Shown: positions 21,592 through 28,327 of the stretch, piece by piece
How positions within the stretch are numbered: the stretch's first letter is position 1
How the letters are laid out: each line of letters starts with the position of its first letter
Source: Collinsella sp.
GTDB taxonomy: Bacteria; Actinomycetota; Coriobacteriia; Coriobacteriales; Coriobacteriaceae
Reading direction: 5' to 3'
Length of the DNA stretch: 28,327 nucleotides
Assembly: GCA_018378775.1 (NCBI GenBank)
Contig: JAGZWV010000021.1
Coordinates: 1-28,327, forward strand
Program-made: the position numbers and the translations under genes
The notes under the pieces: generated by a model
Seen by the model: only the letters and a program-made list of their open reading frames with translations
Databases searched by the model: none
Told to the model about the DNA's origin: nothing

Positions 21592-22299
21592 ATGGCTAAG
21601 CATGGTAAGAGCTATAACGCCGCTGCCGAGAAGATCGACCGCGCCACGCTCTACACCCCCCTTCAGGCTGCCAAGCTCATCAAGGAGCTCGACACCGCCA
21701 AGTTCGACGAGACCGTCGAGGCTCACTTCCGTCTGGGCATCGATACTCGTAAGGCTGACCAGAACATCCGTGGTTCCATCTCCCTGCCCCACGGCACCGG
21801 CAAGACCGTTCGTGTTGCCGTCTTCGCCGAGGGCGAGAAGGCCCGTGAGGCTGAGGCTGCCGGCGCCGACATCATCGGTTCCGACGAGCTCGTCGCCCAG
21901 ATTCAGAAGGGCGAGATCAACTTCGACGCCGCTATCGCTACGCCGAACATGATGGCCAAGGTTGGCCGCATCGGTAAGATCCTTGGTCCCCGTGGCCTCA
22001 TGCCGAACCCCAAGCTCGGCACCGTGACCATGGACGTCGCCAAGATGGTCTCCGAGCTCAAGGCTGGCCGCGTTGAGTACCGCGCCGACCGCTACGGCAT
22101 CTGCCACGTGCCCCTGGGCAAGAAGTCCTTCTCTGAGCAGCAGCTCGTCGAGAACTACGCTGCCCTGTACACCGAGATTCTGCGCGTCAAGCCCTCTTCT
22201 GCTAAGGGCAAGTACGTCAAGTCCATCTCCGTGTCTTCCACCATGGGCCCTGGCGTCAAGGTCGATCCCGCTGTCCAGCGTGACTTCCTGGCTGAGTAA
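21592..22299 (+). CDS. rplA: 50S ribosomal protein L1
   Basis: Protein of the mobile L1 stalk and likely autogenous repressor. ATG 21592 is chosen over the in-frame ATG at 21586: AGGAGG then lies 8 nt away instead of 2. The 235-residue product begins MAKHGKSYNAAAEKIDR. Family motifs include SISLPHGTGKTVRVAVFA, DIIGSDELVAQIQKG and GPRGLMPNPKLGTVT. A terminator follows at once, so the rplK-rplA unit ends here and does not continue to rplJL. Confidence 0.98.
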   Translation: MAKHGKSYNAAAEKIDRATLYTPLQAAKLIKELDTAKFDETVEAHFRLGIDTRKADQNIRGSISLPHGTGKTVRVAVFAEGEKAREAEAAGADIIGSDELVAQIQKGEINFDAAIATPNMMAKVGRIGKILGPRGLMPNPKLGTVTMDVAKMVSELKAGRVEYRADRYGICHVPLGKKSFSEQQLVENYAALYTEILRVKPSSAKGKYVKSISVSSTMGPGVKVDPAVQRDFLAE

Positions 22300-22335
22300 C
22301 TGCTAGTTACTGCCTGAGTACAGCAAGCATTGCTA

Positions 22336-22376
22336 AAGAAACCCGGTTCTGCCTTGTGCAGGACCGGGTTTCTTGC
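22336..22376 (+). terminator. Terminator after rplA
   Basis: GAAACCCGGTTCTGC pairs with GCAGGACCGGGTTTC (one G-T pair) around CTTGT, followed by TTGCT. It closes the ribosomal protein transcript and faces the converging minus-strand genes. Confidence 0.88.
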
Positions 22377-22390
22377 TATCGCGTCAAAAG

Positions 22391-22423
22391 CACCATAAAG
22401 GGGACAGTGTCCCCTTTATGGTG
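22391..22423 (-). repeat. Stop-adjacent hairpin element 3 (near-perfect palindrome)
   Basis: Arms CACCATAAAGGGGACA and TGTCCCCTTTATGGTG (16 bp each) flank a single central base. It contains GGGACAG on the plus strand and GGGACA on the minus strand. On the minus strand it begins one base after the TAA stop of the phosphoesterase gene. Confidence 0.8.
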
Positions 22424-22424
22424 G

Positions 22425-23135
22425 TTACCAGGGTGTTCTGGCTGTTGAAGACTCGATGGCTTCGTGGCGTTTGAGCTCGCGGCGCATGGTTTGTGAGTTG
22501 AGCCAAGCTGCTTGCCAGCCGCGGATGGGGTAGTGCGTCTGGTCGAGCTCAAACTGCGTATAGCCGCAGGCGTTGATGATCGTCGTTCCACACACATGCT
22601 GACGCTCGCGCTGAAAATCGCAACCGTAGCTTTGGTGCACATGCCCGTGCACCATGTAGTCGGGATTCCAGGATTCGAGTGCTGTGTTAAAACACTCGAA
22701 TCCTCGGTGCGGCAGATCGTCCAGATCACCCATACCGGCGGCGGGTGCATGGGCAAGCAGAATGTCGCACCCGCCGACCATCCTAACCTTACGCGACAGC
22801 TTACGCATGCGCTTGGACATCTCGCGTTCGGTGTACATGTTGGCGCCGTCGCGATAACGCATGGACCCGCCAAGGCCCGCAATGCGAATCCCTCGGTACG
22901 TGTACACGCTGTCCTCTACGCAGATACATCCACCCGGTGCATGACGTGCGTAGCGGTCATCGTGATTGCCGCGCACGTAGATGAGCGGTTTGTTGATGAC
23001 CGTAACCAAAAACTCAAGATAGTCCGGGTCCAGATCGCCGGCGGACAAAATCAGGTCGACGCCCTCAAAGCGTTCCTTGCGAAAGCACTCCCAAAGGCAT
23101 CGTTCTTCGGTATCGGCTATGGCAAGGATTTTCAT
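22425..23135 (-). CDS. Calcineurin-like metallophosphoesterase
   Basis: Predicted dinuclear-metal phosphoesterase of 236 residues, cytosolic, substrate unknown. Visible motifs are MKILAIADTEE at the N-terminus (motif I), SAGDLD (31-36, motif II), RGNHDD (motif III), LLAHAP (motif IV) and HGHVH (motif V). Motif I reads D-T-E where the family usually has D-x-H, so one metal ligand seems changed. The ATG overlaps the stop of the upstream ParB/BMP gene by 4 nt (ATGA), so the two are translationally coupled and probably work in one process. Cyclic nucleotides or nucleotide phosphoesters would fit the neighbour's nucleoside-binding fold, but this is inference. The C-terminal 30 residues are basic. 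Confidence 0.85.
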   Translation of the reverse strand: MKILAIADTEERCLWECFRKERFEGVDLILSAGDLDPDYLEFLVTVINKPLIYVRGNHDDRYARHAPGGCICVEDSVYTYRGIRIAGLGGSMRYRDGANMYTEREMSKRMRKLSRKVRMVGGCDILLAHAPAAGMGDLDDLPHRGFECFNTALESWNPDYMVHGHVHQSYGCDFQRERQHVCGTTIINACGYTQFELDQTHYPIRGWQAAWLNSQTMRRELKRHEAIESSTARTPW

Positions 23136-25048
23136 AGGGCAGGGACTTTCGGCTCATCGTCGAGCTGCGGAATGGTGCCTACCACGTTATCCGCCAGCCA
23201 ATTCATCTCGACAATCTGCGTGCTCGGCAGCGGAGGGAAGCCTTCGATCTGTACCACGCCGTTCTGACTGTGGAGCTCGCCGCCAAAGGGGTTGATGGAT
23301 CCCTCGACAATGCCGTTGCGGAGCAACTGCACGAGTTTGCGCGTCTGGTAGGGTAGGCCCGGAGCGTAACGGATGTCGATAACGCCGGAGCTCATGCCGT
23401 ACCAGTAGTTGACGGCGCGCACTTGGTTGTCATCGCTGGTCTCGTCCCACGTGCCGTGCAGAAGGCTGCGAACGATGAGCTCGTAGTAACGGCCCCAGTT
23501 CCATACCGGCATGGCGATGCCGGTAACCTTGCCATCGACCAGGCGGTGGAGTCCGTAGGCCGTAGGGTCTTCGAGCGACTTTGACATGTCAGCGCCGGTC
23601 ATGACGCTCACGCCTTCGCGGCACATGGCCTCGGCGAGACCGCCGGCGGGCACATCGCCCCAGGTGAGGATAATTTGCGCGCGGGGGTCGAGCAGCGAGG
23701 CACCGATGGCAAAGGCATTGATCTCGCTGAGCGCGCCGGATGCGAAGACCGACGCGTGGTAGCCGATGCGATGGTTGTCCGCCATGCTGGCGGCAAGGGC
23801 GCCCAGGAGGAACTTGGCCTCGTACATCTTGCCAAAGTACGAACGGACGCTTTGGTGGGGAAGGCCGATAGAGCAGTTAAGGAACCGAACCTGGGGATAC
23901 TCAACGGCAGCTCTGAGCGTGTATTCCATCAGGCGGTGCGAGGTCGAGAAGATGACGTTGTCTCCATGTTTGACAGCCGTTTCCACGGCGGTGTAGAACA
24001 CGTCCGGATCGTGACAGTCTTCGAACGCCTCGGTGCGCACGATACCGTCAAAGTGCTCATCGAGATACTGACGTCCTTGGTCGTGCAGACTGTCCCAGCT
24101 CGACGCCGCACAGGGGAACTCATGGATAAAGGCGATACGCAGGGGGTTGGCCGCCGAATAGACAGTCTTGCCCATAAAGAAGTTGAGCACGCCGGAGGTG
24201 GACTTGGCGGGCGACTCCTCCTCATCGACGCTCGGCGCTTCGACAAGATCGACCTTGTCCTCGTCGTTTTTGCCGGCAATGACCAGCTCGCGCCAAATCT
24301 TGCACAGGCGGTTTACGACGATATCCGTCGGCGTATCCAGCAGGCGGTCCTGGTTGTACACATTGAGGTAGACGAGCATGGCGTCGGCGGGCGTAATGTC
24401 CAGGTGGTCGCCGCCTGCGCGAAGGTAGGCGCGCTTAAAGAGCAGGAAGGTGTGGCGCAGGTAGTCGACCTTTTTCTGCGGCCATTTTTCGATAAGGTTC
24501 CGACCGAGCATCTTGGCGAGCGTCTCGTAGCTTCCCTCACGCGAGAACTCGATTTCGTATAGGGGGCAGACGCGCCAAAACGCGCAGAATTCACCGTACA
24601 GGCGGCTTTCGACGGAATCCCATGTGCCGGGGTAGAGACGGGTGACCCTGGCCGAAACCGTTGGAGCGTCCAGGAATTTGAGGACACTGACGCGTTTGTT
24701 GCCTTCCTGGACATAGAACCGATGCATGAACTCGGTGACGATGATGGGATCGCGATAGCCCTCGGTTACCTGGATGTCGTAGAGGTTGGACCACTTGCGG
24801 GCGAACTCAGTGTTAAACGGCAGCAGGGGCATAAAGTTGCATGAAAAGGCGGACTGACGGCCTTTGGTGACTGTGCCGACGACCATTTCGAGCGGAATAT
24901 CCCTTAGGCCGACATTCTCTCGCTGACCTAAGGGGAGCTGGGCAACGAGGCTGTCGAGGTCCGTAAGGTACGGGTGCTCGCTTTGGCTGATGGCGCGACG
25001 GCGTCCCTGCTCGCCGCGCTTGCGTGCTTGACGATAGGCCTCTTCCAT
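23132..25048 (-). CDS. ParB-like/BMP-domain fusion protein, no signal peptide
   Basis: Unusual 638-residue protein. Residues about 45-140 look like a ParB/sulfiredoxin-type domain (RENVGLRDIPLEMVVGTVTK; then FYVQEGNKRVSVLKFLDA). Residues 140-290 are helical and end in an acidic linker (VDEEESPAK). From residue 301 (NPLRIAFIHEFP) to about 560 the sequence matches the BMP/PnrA-like substrate-binding fold, with SVRSYFGKMYEAKFLLGALA and a later GDVPAGG. PnrA-type proteins bind nucleosides outside the cell and have a lipoprotein signal; this one has none (begins MEEAYRQARKRGEQGRRR) and should be cytosolic. That suggests a nucleoside-type sensor. AGGGAG lies 7 nt before the ATG. It is the first gene of a two-gene unit with the phosphoesterase. 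Domain calls are from pattern memory. Confidence 0.75.
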   Translation of the reverse strand: MEEAYRQARKRGEQGRRRAISQSEHPYLTDLDSLVAQLPLGQRENVGLRDIPLEMVVGTVTKGRQSAFSCNFMPLLPFNTEFARKWSNLYDIQVTEGYRDPIIVTEFMHRFYVQEGNKRVSVLKFLDAPTVSARVTRLYPGTWDSVESRLYGEFCAFWRVCPLYEIEFSREGSYETLAKMLGRNLIEKWPQKKVDYLRHTFLLFKRAYLRAGGDHLDITPADAMLVYLNVYNQDRLLDTPTDIVVNRLCKIWRELVIAGKNDEDKVDLVEAPSVDEEESPAKSTSGVLNFFMGKTVYSAANPLRIAFIHEFPCAASSWDSLHDQGRQYLDEHFDGIVRTEAFEDCHDPDVFYTAVETAVKHGDNVIFSTSHRLMEYTLRAAVEYPQVRFLNCSIGLPHQSVRSYFGKMYEAKFLLGALAASMADNHRIGYHASVFASGALSEINAFAIGASLLDPRAQIILTWGDVPAGGLAEAMCREGVSVMTGADMSKSLEDPTAYGLHRLVDGKVTGIAMPVWNWGRYYELIVRSLLHGTWDETSDDNQVRAVNYWYGMSSGVIDIRYAPGLPYQTRKLVQLLRNGIVEGSINPFGGELHSQNGVVQIEGFPPLPSTQIVEMNWLADNVVGTIPQLDDEPKVPAL

Positions 25049-25062
25049 GATGTTGCTCCCTT

Positions 25063-25104
25063 AGTCGTTTAAACAACTATATGAAGCATGGTACCACGAA
25101 TGAA
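25063..25104 (-). promoter_or_regulatory. Candidate promoter and palindrome before the ParB/BMP gene
   Basis: On the minus strand TATAGT (25081-25076) with a weak -35 TTCATT (25104-25099) at 17 nt could drive the gene. Immediately downstream is the near-palindrome AGTCGTTTAAACAACT (25063-25078), which would cover the transcription start and looks like an operator. Confidence 0.4.
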
Positions 25105-25141
25105 AACCACCACAAAGGTGCCTGTCCCTTTTTGGCGGGTT
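25103..25141 (-). repeat. Stop-adjacent hairpin element 4
   Basis: Imperfect arms (plus-strand AACCACCACAAAGG at the left, TTTTTGGCGGGTT at the right) enclose TGCCTGTCCC. Read on the minus strand it follows the mscS stop TAA directly as CCCGCCAAAAAGGGACAGG. It also resembles a terminator because TTTTC ends it. Confidence 0.65.
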
Positions 25142-25907
25142 AGGCGATGATGGGGGCGATGGCACGGATGCAGGCGTCGGCTGCCGTGAAAGTAGTGCTG
25201 TCGTCGCTGACGATAAAGATGATCTTTCCTTTGATGCCAAAGTCGCCGATTTCGCTAAAGAGTACGTAGGGCTCCTTGTCAAAGCCCGAGATGGGAAGCA
25301 CGGCGGCCTTGGTGGCGCTGGTCAGCTCGTCTGCCAGCACGTCAAGGGAAGCCCACTTGGACGTGTCCTTTACGGCAACGGGCACGGCCACGCGCCCAAA
25401 GGGCATCAAATGCACGAGTGTGTTCTTGGAAATGTTGGAGTTGGGCACAATGATGGTCTGTCCACAGGCATCCTCAATCGTTGTATGGCGCCAAGTGATG
25501 TCTTGGACCACGCCGGATACGCCGCCGACCTCGATATTGTCGCCGGGCTTGATGATGCCCATAAAGGTCACCTGCATGCCGCCGATAAGGTTTGACAGCG
25601 TGTCCTGAAAGCCGAGCGAAATGGCGATGCCGCCGACGCCAAGAGCGGCAACGAGGGCGTTTGCGTTAATGCCAAAGCAGTTGTCGAGGATAAAGCTGCC
25701 GCCGATCATCCAGATGACGGCGCGCGCGATGTTGATGAAGATACTCGATGCCGGAAGCGGGTTATCGTCTCGGTTAAGCAGATGGTTCAGGGTCTTGGAT
25801 ACGACCTTGGCGGCGACGGCGGTGCCTATCGCCAAGATGACGGCCCAGATGATGTTGTGGACCCACCGTTGCTCAAAGAAATGAAGAATCGGCTCAAACA
25901 ATTCCAT
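25140..25907 (-). CDS. MscS-type small-conductance mechanosensitive channel
   Basis: Membrane channel opened by membrane tension that releases solutes in hypo-osmotic shock. ATG 25907 is chosen (AGGAGG 10 nt upstream; protein starts MELFEPILHFFEQRW), giving 255 residues; the frame from 25952 has no ribosome binding site. Three transmembrane segments lie in residues 15-115. TM3 has the gly/ala-rich pore helix ALVAALGVGGIAISLGFQD, followed by TLSNLIGGMQVTF. The beta domain contains KPGDNIEVGGVSGVVQDI and IIVPNSNISKN, both typical of MscS. The C-terminal domain is short. It stands alone between two terminator-like hairpins. Confidence 0.93.
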   Translation of the reverse strand: MELFEPILHFFEQRWVHNIIWAVILAIGTAVAAKVVSKTLNHLLNRDDNPLPASSIFINIARAVIWMIGGSFILDNCFGINANALVAALGVGGIAISLGFQDTLSNLIGGMQVTFMGIIKPGDNIEVGGVSGVVQDITWRHTTIEDACGQTIIVPNSNISKNTLVHLMPFGRVAVPVAVKDTSKWASLDVLADELTSATKAAVLPISGFDKEPYVLFSEIGDFGIKGKIIFIVSDDSTTFTAADACIRAIAPIIA

Positions 25908-25952
25908 GTAGGGAAAACCTCCTAATGATCGTCCAACCATGATACCCACCAA

Positions 25953-25986
25953 GAAGCCCGTCCGATCACATCGGACGGGCTTCTGT
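25953..25986 (-). terminator. Terminator after the 5'-nucleotidase gene
   Basis: Perfect 14-bp stem AGAAGCCCGTCCGA / TCGGACGGGCTTCT with a 5-nt loop. On the minus strand it is followed by TGGTGGG, so it is rich in stem but poor in T. It lies about 50 nt after the nucleotidase stop and upstream of mscS. Confidence 0.75.
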
Positions 25987-26035
25987 GCTCGATATAAGGT
26001 TTACGCGGCGGGGCTGTAAGGCCCGGCGGTGTAGC

Positions 26036-28060
26036 TTAGCGTCGACGCTTCCAGATAATGCCGAGCATGATGACGATGATGCCGCCGATAAGGCACGCGC
26101 CAACTACTGCCAGCGTGCGGTCTCCCGTTGCGGCAAGCTTACCGGTCGTCTTCTTGGTGATGACCTTCGTGGTCGCCGTGTCCGTCTTAGACGAGGGCTT
26201 AGGCGTCGGGGCCGGTGAGGGCGTGGGGTCCACGGCTGCGGAGCCGAAGCCGATGGTGCCGGCGAGCCCGGCCATCTTGCTCTCCCAGCCGTTCTGCCCG
26301 ATCAGCGCCCTTAGCGCTGACTCGCAGGTACCCCACTCGGTGTGCTTGGTGGCGTTTGCGAAGGTGGGGAAGTCGGTCGTGTTGGTAATGATGTAGTTGT
26401 TGGTGGCGACGGTATAGGTCTTGGTGGGATCGAACGTGCTGCCGTCTTTGGTGAGTGTGGCACTCACAATGCGCTTGCCTTCGGGCTGCGTCCAATCAAT
26501 CGTCACGTTGATGCCGCCAAAGGAGAGAACGCTGCCAGAGTCATCGCGCCACTTGTACTTGTTTTGCGCCTCCTGCTCGGTGTGACCGGCCGCCACATAA
26601 GCCTGCTGAAGCTCGTAGCTGTCGTTGCAATCGTCGCTGATTTGTAGCGAGTGCTCGAGCGCTGCGAGGAAGTCCGCGCCGGTCATGGTCCAGGTCTCCA
26701 CGGTGTTGCCGTAGGGCGAGATGGCGATGACGTTGCCGGCGGTCACGTTGCCCGCCGCGATGCCGCCGCGGATGCCGCCAGCGTTTTCGATAGCGAAGTC
26801 CGCGCCCGTCAGGGCAAGATAGGAGCCGCAAATCACGTGGCCGATGGTCTGGGCCTTGGTGGTGTCGCCCTCCTTGCTGGGGCGGAAATCGGTGGTGCGC
26901 ACCATTTCCCAACCATGCGTGCCTGCGGCGTCCTCGCCGTAGAAATAGTTGGTGGTGGATGTGCCGAGCACCTTGTTCGATTCGTTTTCAAAGTCCTCGT
27001 CGAGCGGCTTGATCTTGTTGCGGACGGCTTCAAGGCGGCTTTGGTAGTCGGAGCCCTTGTCGGGGTCTGCCAAAAGGTCGTTGACGTTCTTGGCGGTGTA
27101 GAGCTTCTCGTCGCTACCGTCTGCAGGGACCGTGACCGTGTCATCGTCGGTCGTCTCGGTGTCATTCGTGTTGTACTTGTACGGAATGGAAAGCAGCCCC
27201 ACCTCGGCAAAGGCGCTGCCTGCCTCGACAACGTGGATCGTCTTGCCGTCGGCTCCCGTCACCTTCTCGTTAAGGTTGATGTGCTCGTGGCCTGCGATAA
27301 GGGCATCGACGCCACGGAGTCGCGTGGCAAAGGTCTTGGCGTCGAGCGTGTGCGCGATACACACAACAACATCGCAGCCCTCCTTGCGCAGCTGCTCTGC
27401 CTCGGTATTGATGGCGTTCGCGGCACTCGAGAAGCTGGTGCCCGCGACCAGGTCCGCGCGCAGCGAGGAACCTAGCGACTCATCCATGGCACCCACGACG
27501 CCGACCTTGATTTTGTAGTCGAATGTGGAGTGATCCTCGGTATCCTCCCAGGTGCGATCGAGCGTCTTCGTGATGCTCGAGCTCCATACGCCGCTCGTGG
27601 ACTTCGCGTTCGCGCAGAGCATGGCGAAGGGCGTGCCGGTGGTGCTGTAGCCGGTCATGGTGCGGAGTTTGTCTGCGCCGTAGCTCCAGTCGTGGTTGCC
27701 CGGCGTGGTCGCGTCGTAGCCGTCTACATAGAAGGTGTCCATGAGCTCGGCGATGCTCTTGCCCTCGCTCATGGTGGCGAAGGACTGCCCGTGGAAGGTG
27801 TCGCCCGCATCGAGCAAAAGATCGGGGGCGCTGTTTTGGGCGCTATAGAGAACCGCCAGCCCATCAAAGCCCACAGTGCCGGTGCCCTTGCTTGCGTTGT
27901 AGCTGTACTTGTAGCTGCCGTGGATGTCGTTGGTGTGCATGACGGCCACGGAGCCGTCAATGGCGGCGGGCAGGTTCCCCGCGAAAGCGAGGCTTGGGAT
28001 GCCTGCGAGCGCGCCGGCAAACAACGCGGCGGCTAACGCAAGGCGGGGGAGTCTTTTCAT
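26036..28060 (-). CDS. Cell-wall-anchored 5'-nucleotidase / UshA-like phosphoesterase
   Basis: Secreted enzyme predicted to remove phosphate from nucleotides outside the cell. The 674-residue product has a signal peptide (1-27, MKRLPRLALAAALFAGALAG, cut near AFA-GN). The metallophosphoesterase domain carries MHTNDIHGS, DAGDTFHGQ, TPGNHDWSYG, IAHTLD and AGHEHI. The C-terminal 5'-nucleotidase domain includes NAGGIRGGI and SPYGNTVETW. A Pro/Ser/Thr linker (DPTPSPAPTPKPSS) precedes a sorting signal LAATGD, a hydrophobic helix and the tail KRRR, so a sortase should link it to the wall. LAxTG is the motif usual for class E sortases of high-GC Gram-positives. AAGGAA lies 7 nt before the ATG. Confidence 0.93.
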   Translation of the reverse strand: MKRLPRLALAAALFAGALAGIPSLAFAGNLPAAIDGSVAVMHTNDIHGSYKYSYNASKGTGTVGFDGLAVLYSAQNSAPDLLLDAGDTFHGQSFATMSEGKSIAELMDTFYVDGYDATTPGNHDWSYGADKLRTMTGYSTTGTPFAMLCANAKSTSGVWSSSITKTLDRTWEDTEDHSTFDYKIKVGVVGAMDESLGSSLRADLVAGTSFSSAANAINTEAEQLRKEGCDVVVCIAHTLDAKTFATRLRGVDALIAGHEHINLNEKVTGADGKTIHVVEAGSAFAEVGLLSIPYKYNTNDTETTDDDTVTVPADGSDEKLYTAKNVNDLLADPDKGSDYQSRLEAVRNKIKPLDEDFENESNKVLGTSTTNYFYGEDAAGTHGWEMVRTTDFRPSKEGDTTKAQTIGHVICGSYLALTGADFAIENAGGIRGGIAAGNVTAGNVIAISPYGNTVETWTMTGADFLAALEHSLQISDDCNDSYELQQAYVAAGHTEQEAQNKYKWRDDSGSVLSFGGINVTIDWTQPEGKRIVSATLTKDGSTFDPTKTYTVATNNYIITNTTDFPTFANATKHTEWGTCESALRALIGQNGWESKMAGLAGTIGFGSAAVDPTPSPAPTPKPSSKTDTATTKVITKKTTGKLAATGDRTLAVVGACLIGGIIVIMLGIIWKRRR

Positions 28061-28124
28061 GGCAGTTTCCTTAGTCCTTAGCCAGAATGTCTGGTTGAAT
28101 ATCGGATTATCGACATAATATGCG

Positions 28125-28164
28125 AAAACCGCCGCAAGGGCGCCTGTCCCTTAGCGGCGGTTTT
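28125..28164 (-). repeat. Hairpin element 5 (GGGACAG family)
   Basis: Perfect 11-bp arms AAAACCGCCGC (28125-28135) and GCGGCGGTTTT (28154-28164), extended by AAGGG / CCCTT, with CGCCTGT at the top. On the minus strand the top reads AAGGGACAGGCG. It lies between two minus-strand genes, 15 nt from element 6. Confidence 0.8.
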
Positions 28165-28179
28165 GACGTTTGCGCAGAT

Positions 28180-28220
28180 AAAACCTGCCAAAATAAACCT
28201 GTCCCTTTTTGGCAGGTTTT
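28180..28220 (-). repeat. Stop-adjacent hairpin element 6
   Basis: Perfect 14-bp arms AAAACCTGCCAAAA (28180-28193) and TTTTGGCAGGTTTT (28207-28220) enclose TAAACCTGTCCCT. On the minus strand the arm includes the last two bases of the TAA stop (28221-28219) of the partial gene, and the top reads AAGGGACAGG. With its flanking T residues it could also act as a terminator. Confidence 0.8.
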
Positions 28221-28327
28221 AGCTCAGCAGCATGCGGTCGTTGGCGAGCTCGCCGCCCGAGACCTCCTCGAACTTCTGCAGCAGGTCGGCCACGGTGAGC
28301 GACTTCTTCTCGTCGCCGGCCACGTCG
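28219..28327 (-). CDS. 3' end of an unidentified gene (partial)
   Basis: The minus strand is open from the right edge to TAA at 28221-28219. It encodes about 35 C-terminal residues that include KKSLTVADLLQKFEEVSGGE and end NDRMLLS. Codon use (CTG, GAG, AAG, GCC) matches the neighbouring real genes, and the stretch is strongly amphipathic and helical. I do not recognise the family from this fragment. The start and most of the gene lie outside the window. The call rests on codon use and on the stop-adjacent hairpin found after other genes here. Confidence 0.6.
   Translation of the reverse strand, partial: DVAGDEKKSLTVADLLQKFEEVSGGELANDRMLLS

Overview
The window looks like chromosomal DNA of a moderately GC-rich Gram-positive bacterium, most likely an actinobacterium of the class Coriobacteriia (Collinsella or a close relative). 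This is inferred from base composition, strong GGAGG-type ribosome binding sites, a ClpC-type chaperone, DisA, a zinc-ribbon L33, and a secreted 5'-nucleotidase ending in an LAATG-type sortase signal. No rRNA gene or marker allowing a species call is present.

Left part (1-8.9 kb): a ThrE-type threonine/serine exporter, a small DUF2798-like membrane protein behind a strong leader hairpin, clpC, and a pepD-type M20 dipeptidase, all on the plus strand. Then come a HipB/HipA toxin-antitoxin pair on the minus strand with three evenly spaced operators, and mntP (minus) behind a manganese (yybP-ykoY) riboswitch.

Middle (9.9-15.4 kb): a tightly packed plus-strand run disA-ispD-ispF-cysS-rlmB-yacP. 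With clpC upstream and rpmG-secE-nusG-rplK-rplA downstream it follows the well-known Bacillus subtilis clpC-to-rplA order. Genes found there in Bacillus (radA, the mini-RNase III gene mrnC, sigH, rplJL) are absent from the window, and accessory genes sit in the gaps. One of these is a single-gene HTH/HipA-like kinase (15.5-16.8 kb) whose promoter lies inside a perfect 22-bp inverted repeat.

Translation block (17.0-22.4 kb): tRNA-Thr(TGT), then an ~810-bp stretch with no convincing gene but two unrelated hairpin arrays. After it come tRNA-Tyr, tRNA-Thr(GGT), tRNA-Met(CAT), tuf, rpmG, tRNA-Trp, secE, nusG, rplK and rplA. A putative L1 autoregulatory leader lies between rplK and rplA.

Right part (22.4-28.3 kb), all minus strand: a metallophosphoesterase overlapping by 4 nt a long protein that joins a ParB-like domain to a BMP-family (PnrA-like) nucleoside-binding domain without a signal peptide; an MscS channel; a cell-wall-anchored 5'-nucleotidase; and the last ~35 codons of an unidentified gene.

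The most unusual signals are: (1) a family of short hairpins with a conserved GGGACA(G) top but different arms, four of them starting 0-1 nt after a stop codon; (2) the two repeat arrays at 17.2-17.6 kb; (3) the self-contained HTH-kinase gene with its large palindrome; and (4) the cytosolic ParB/BMP fusion.
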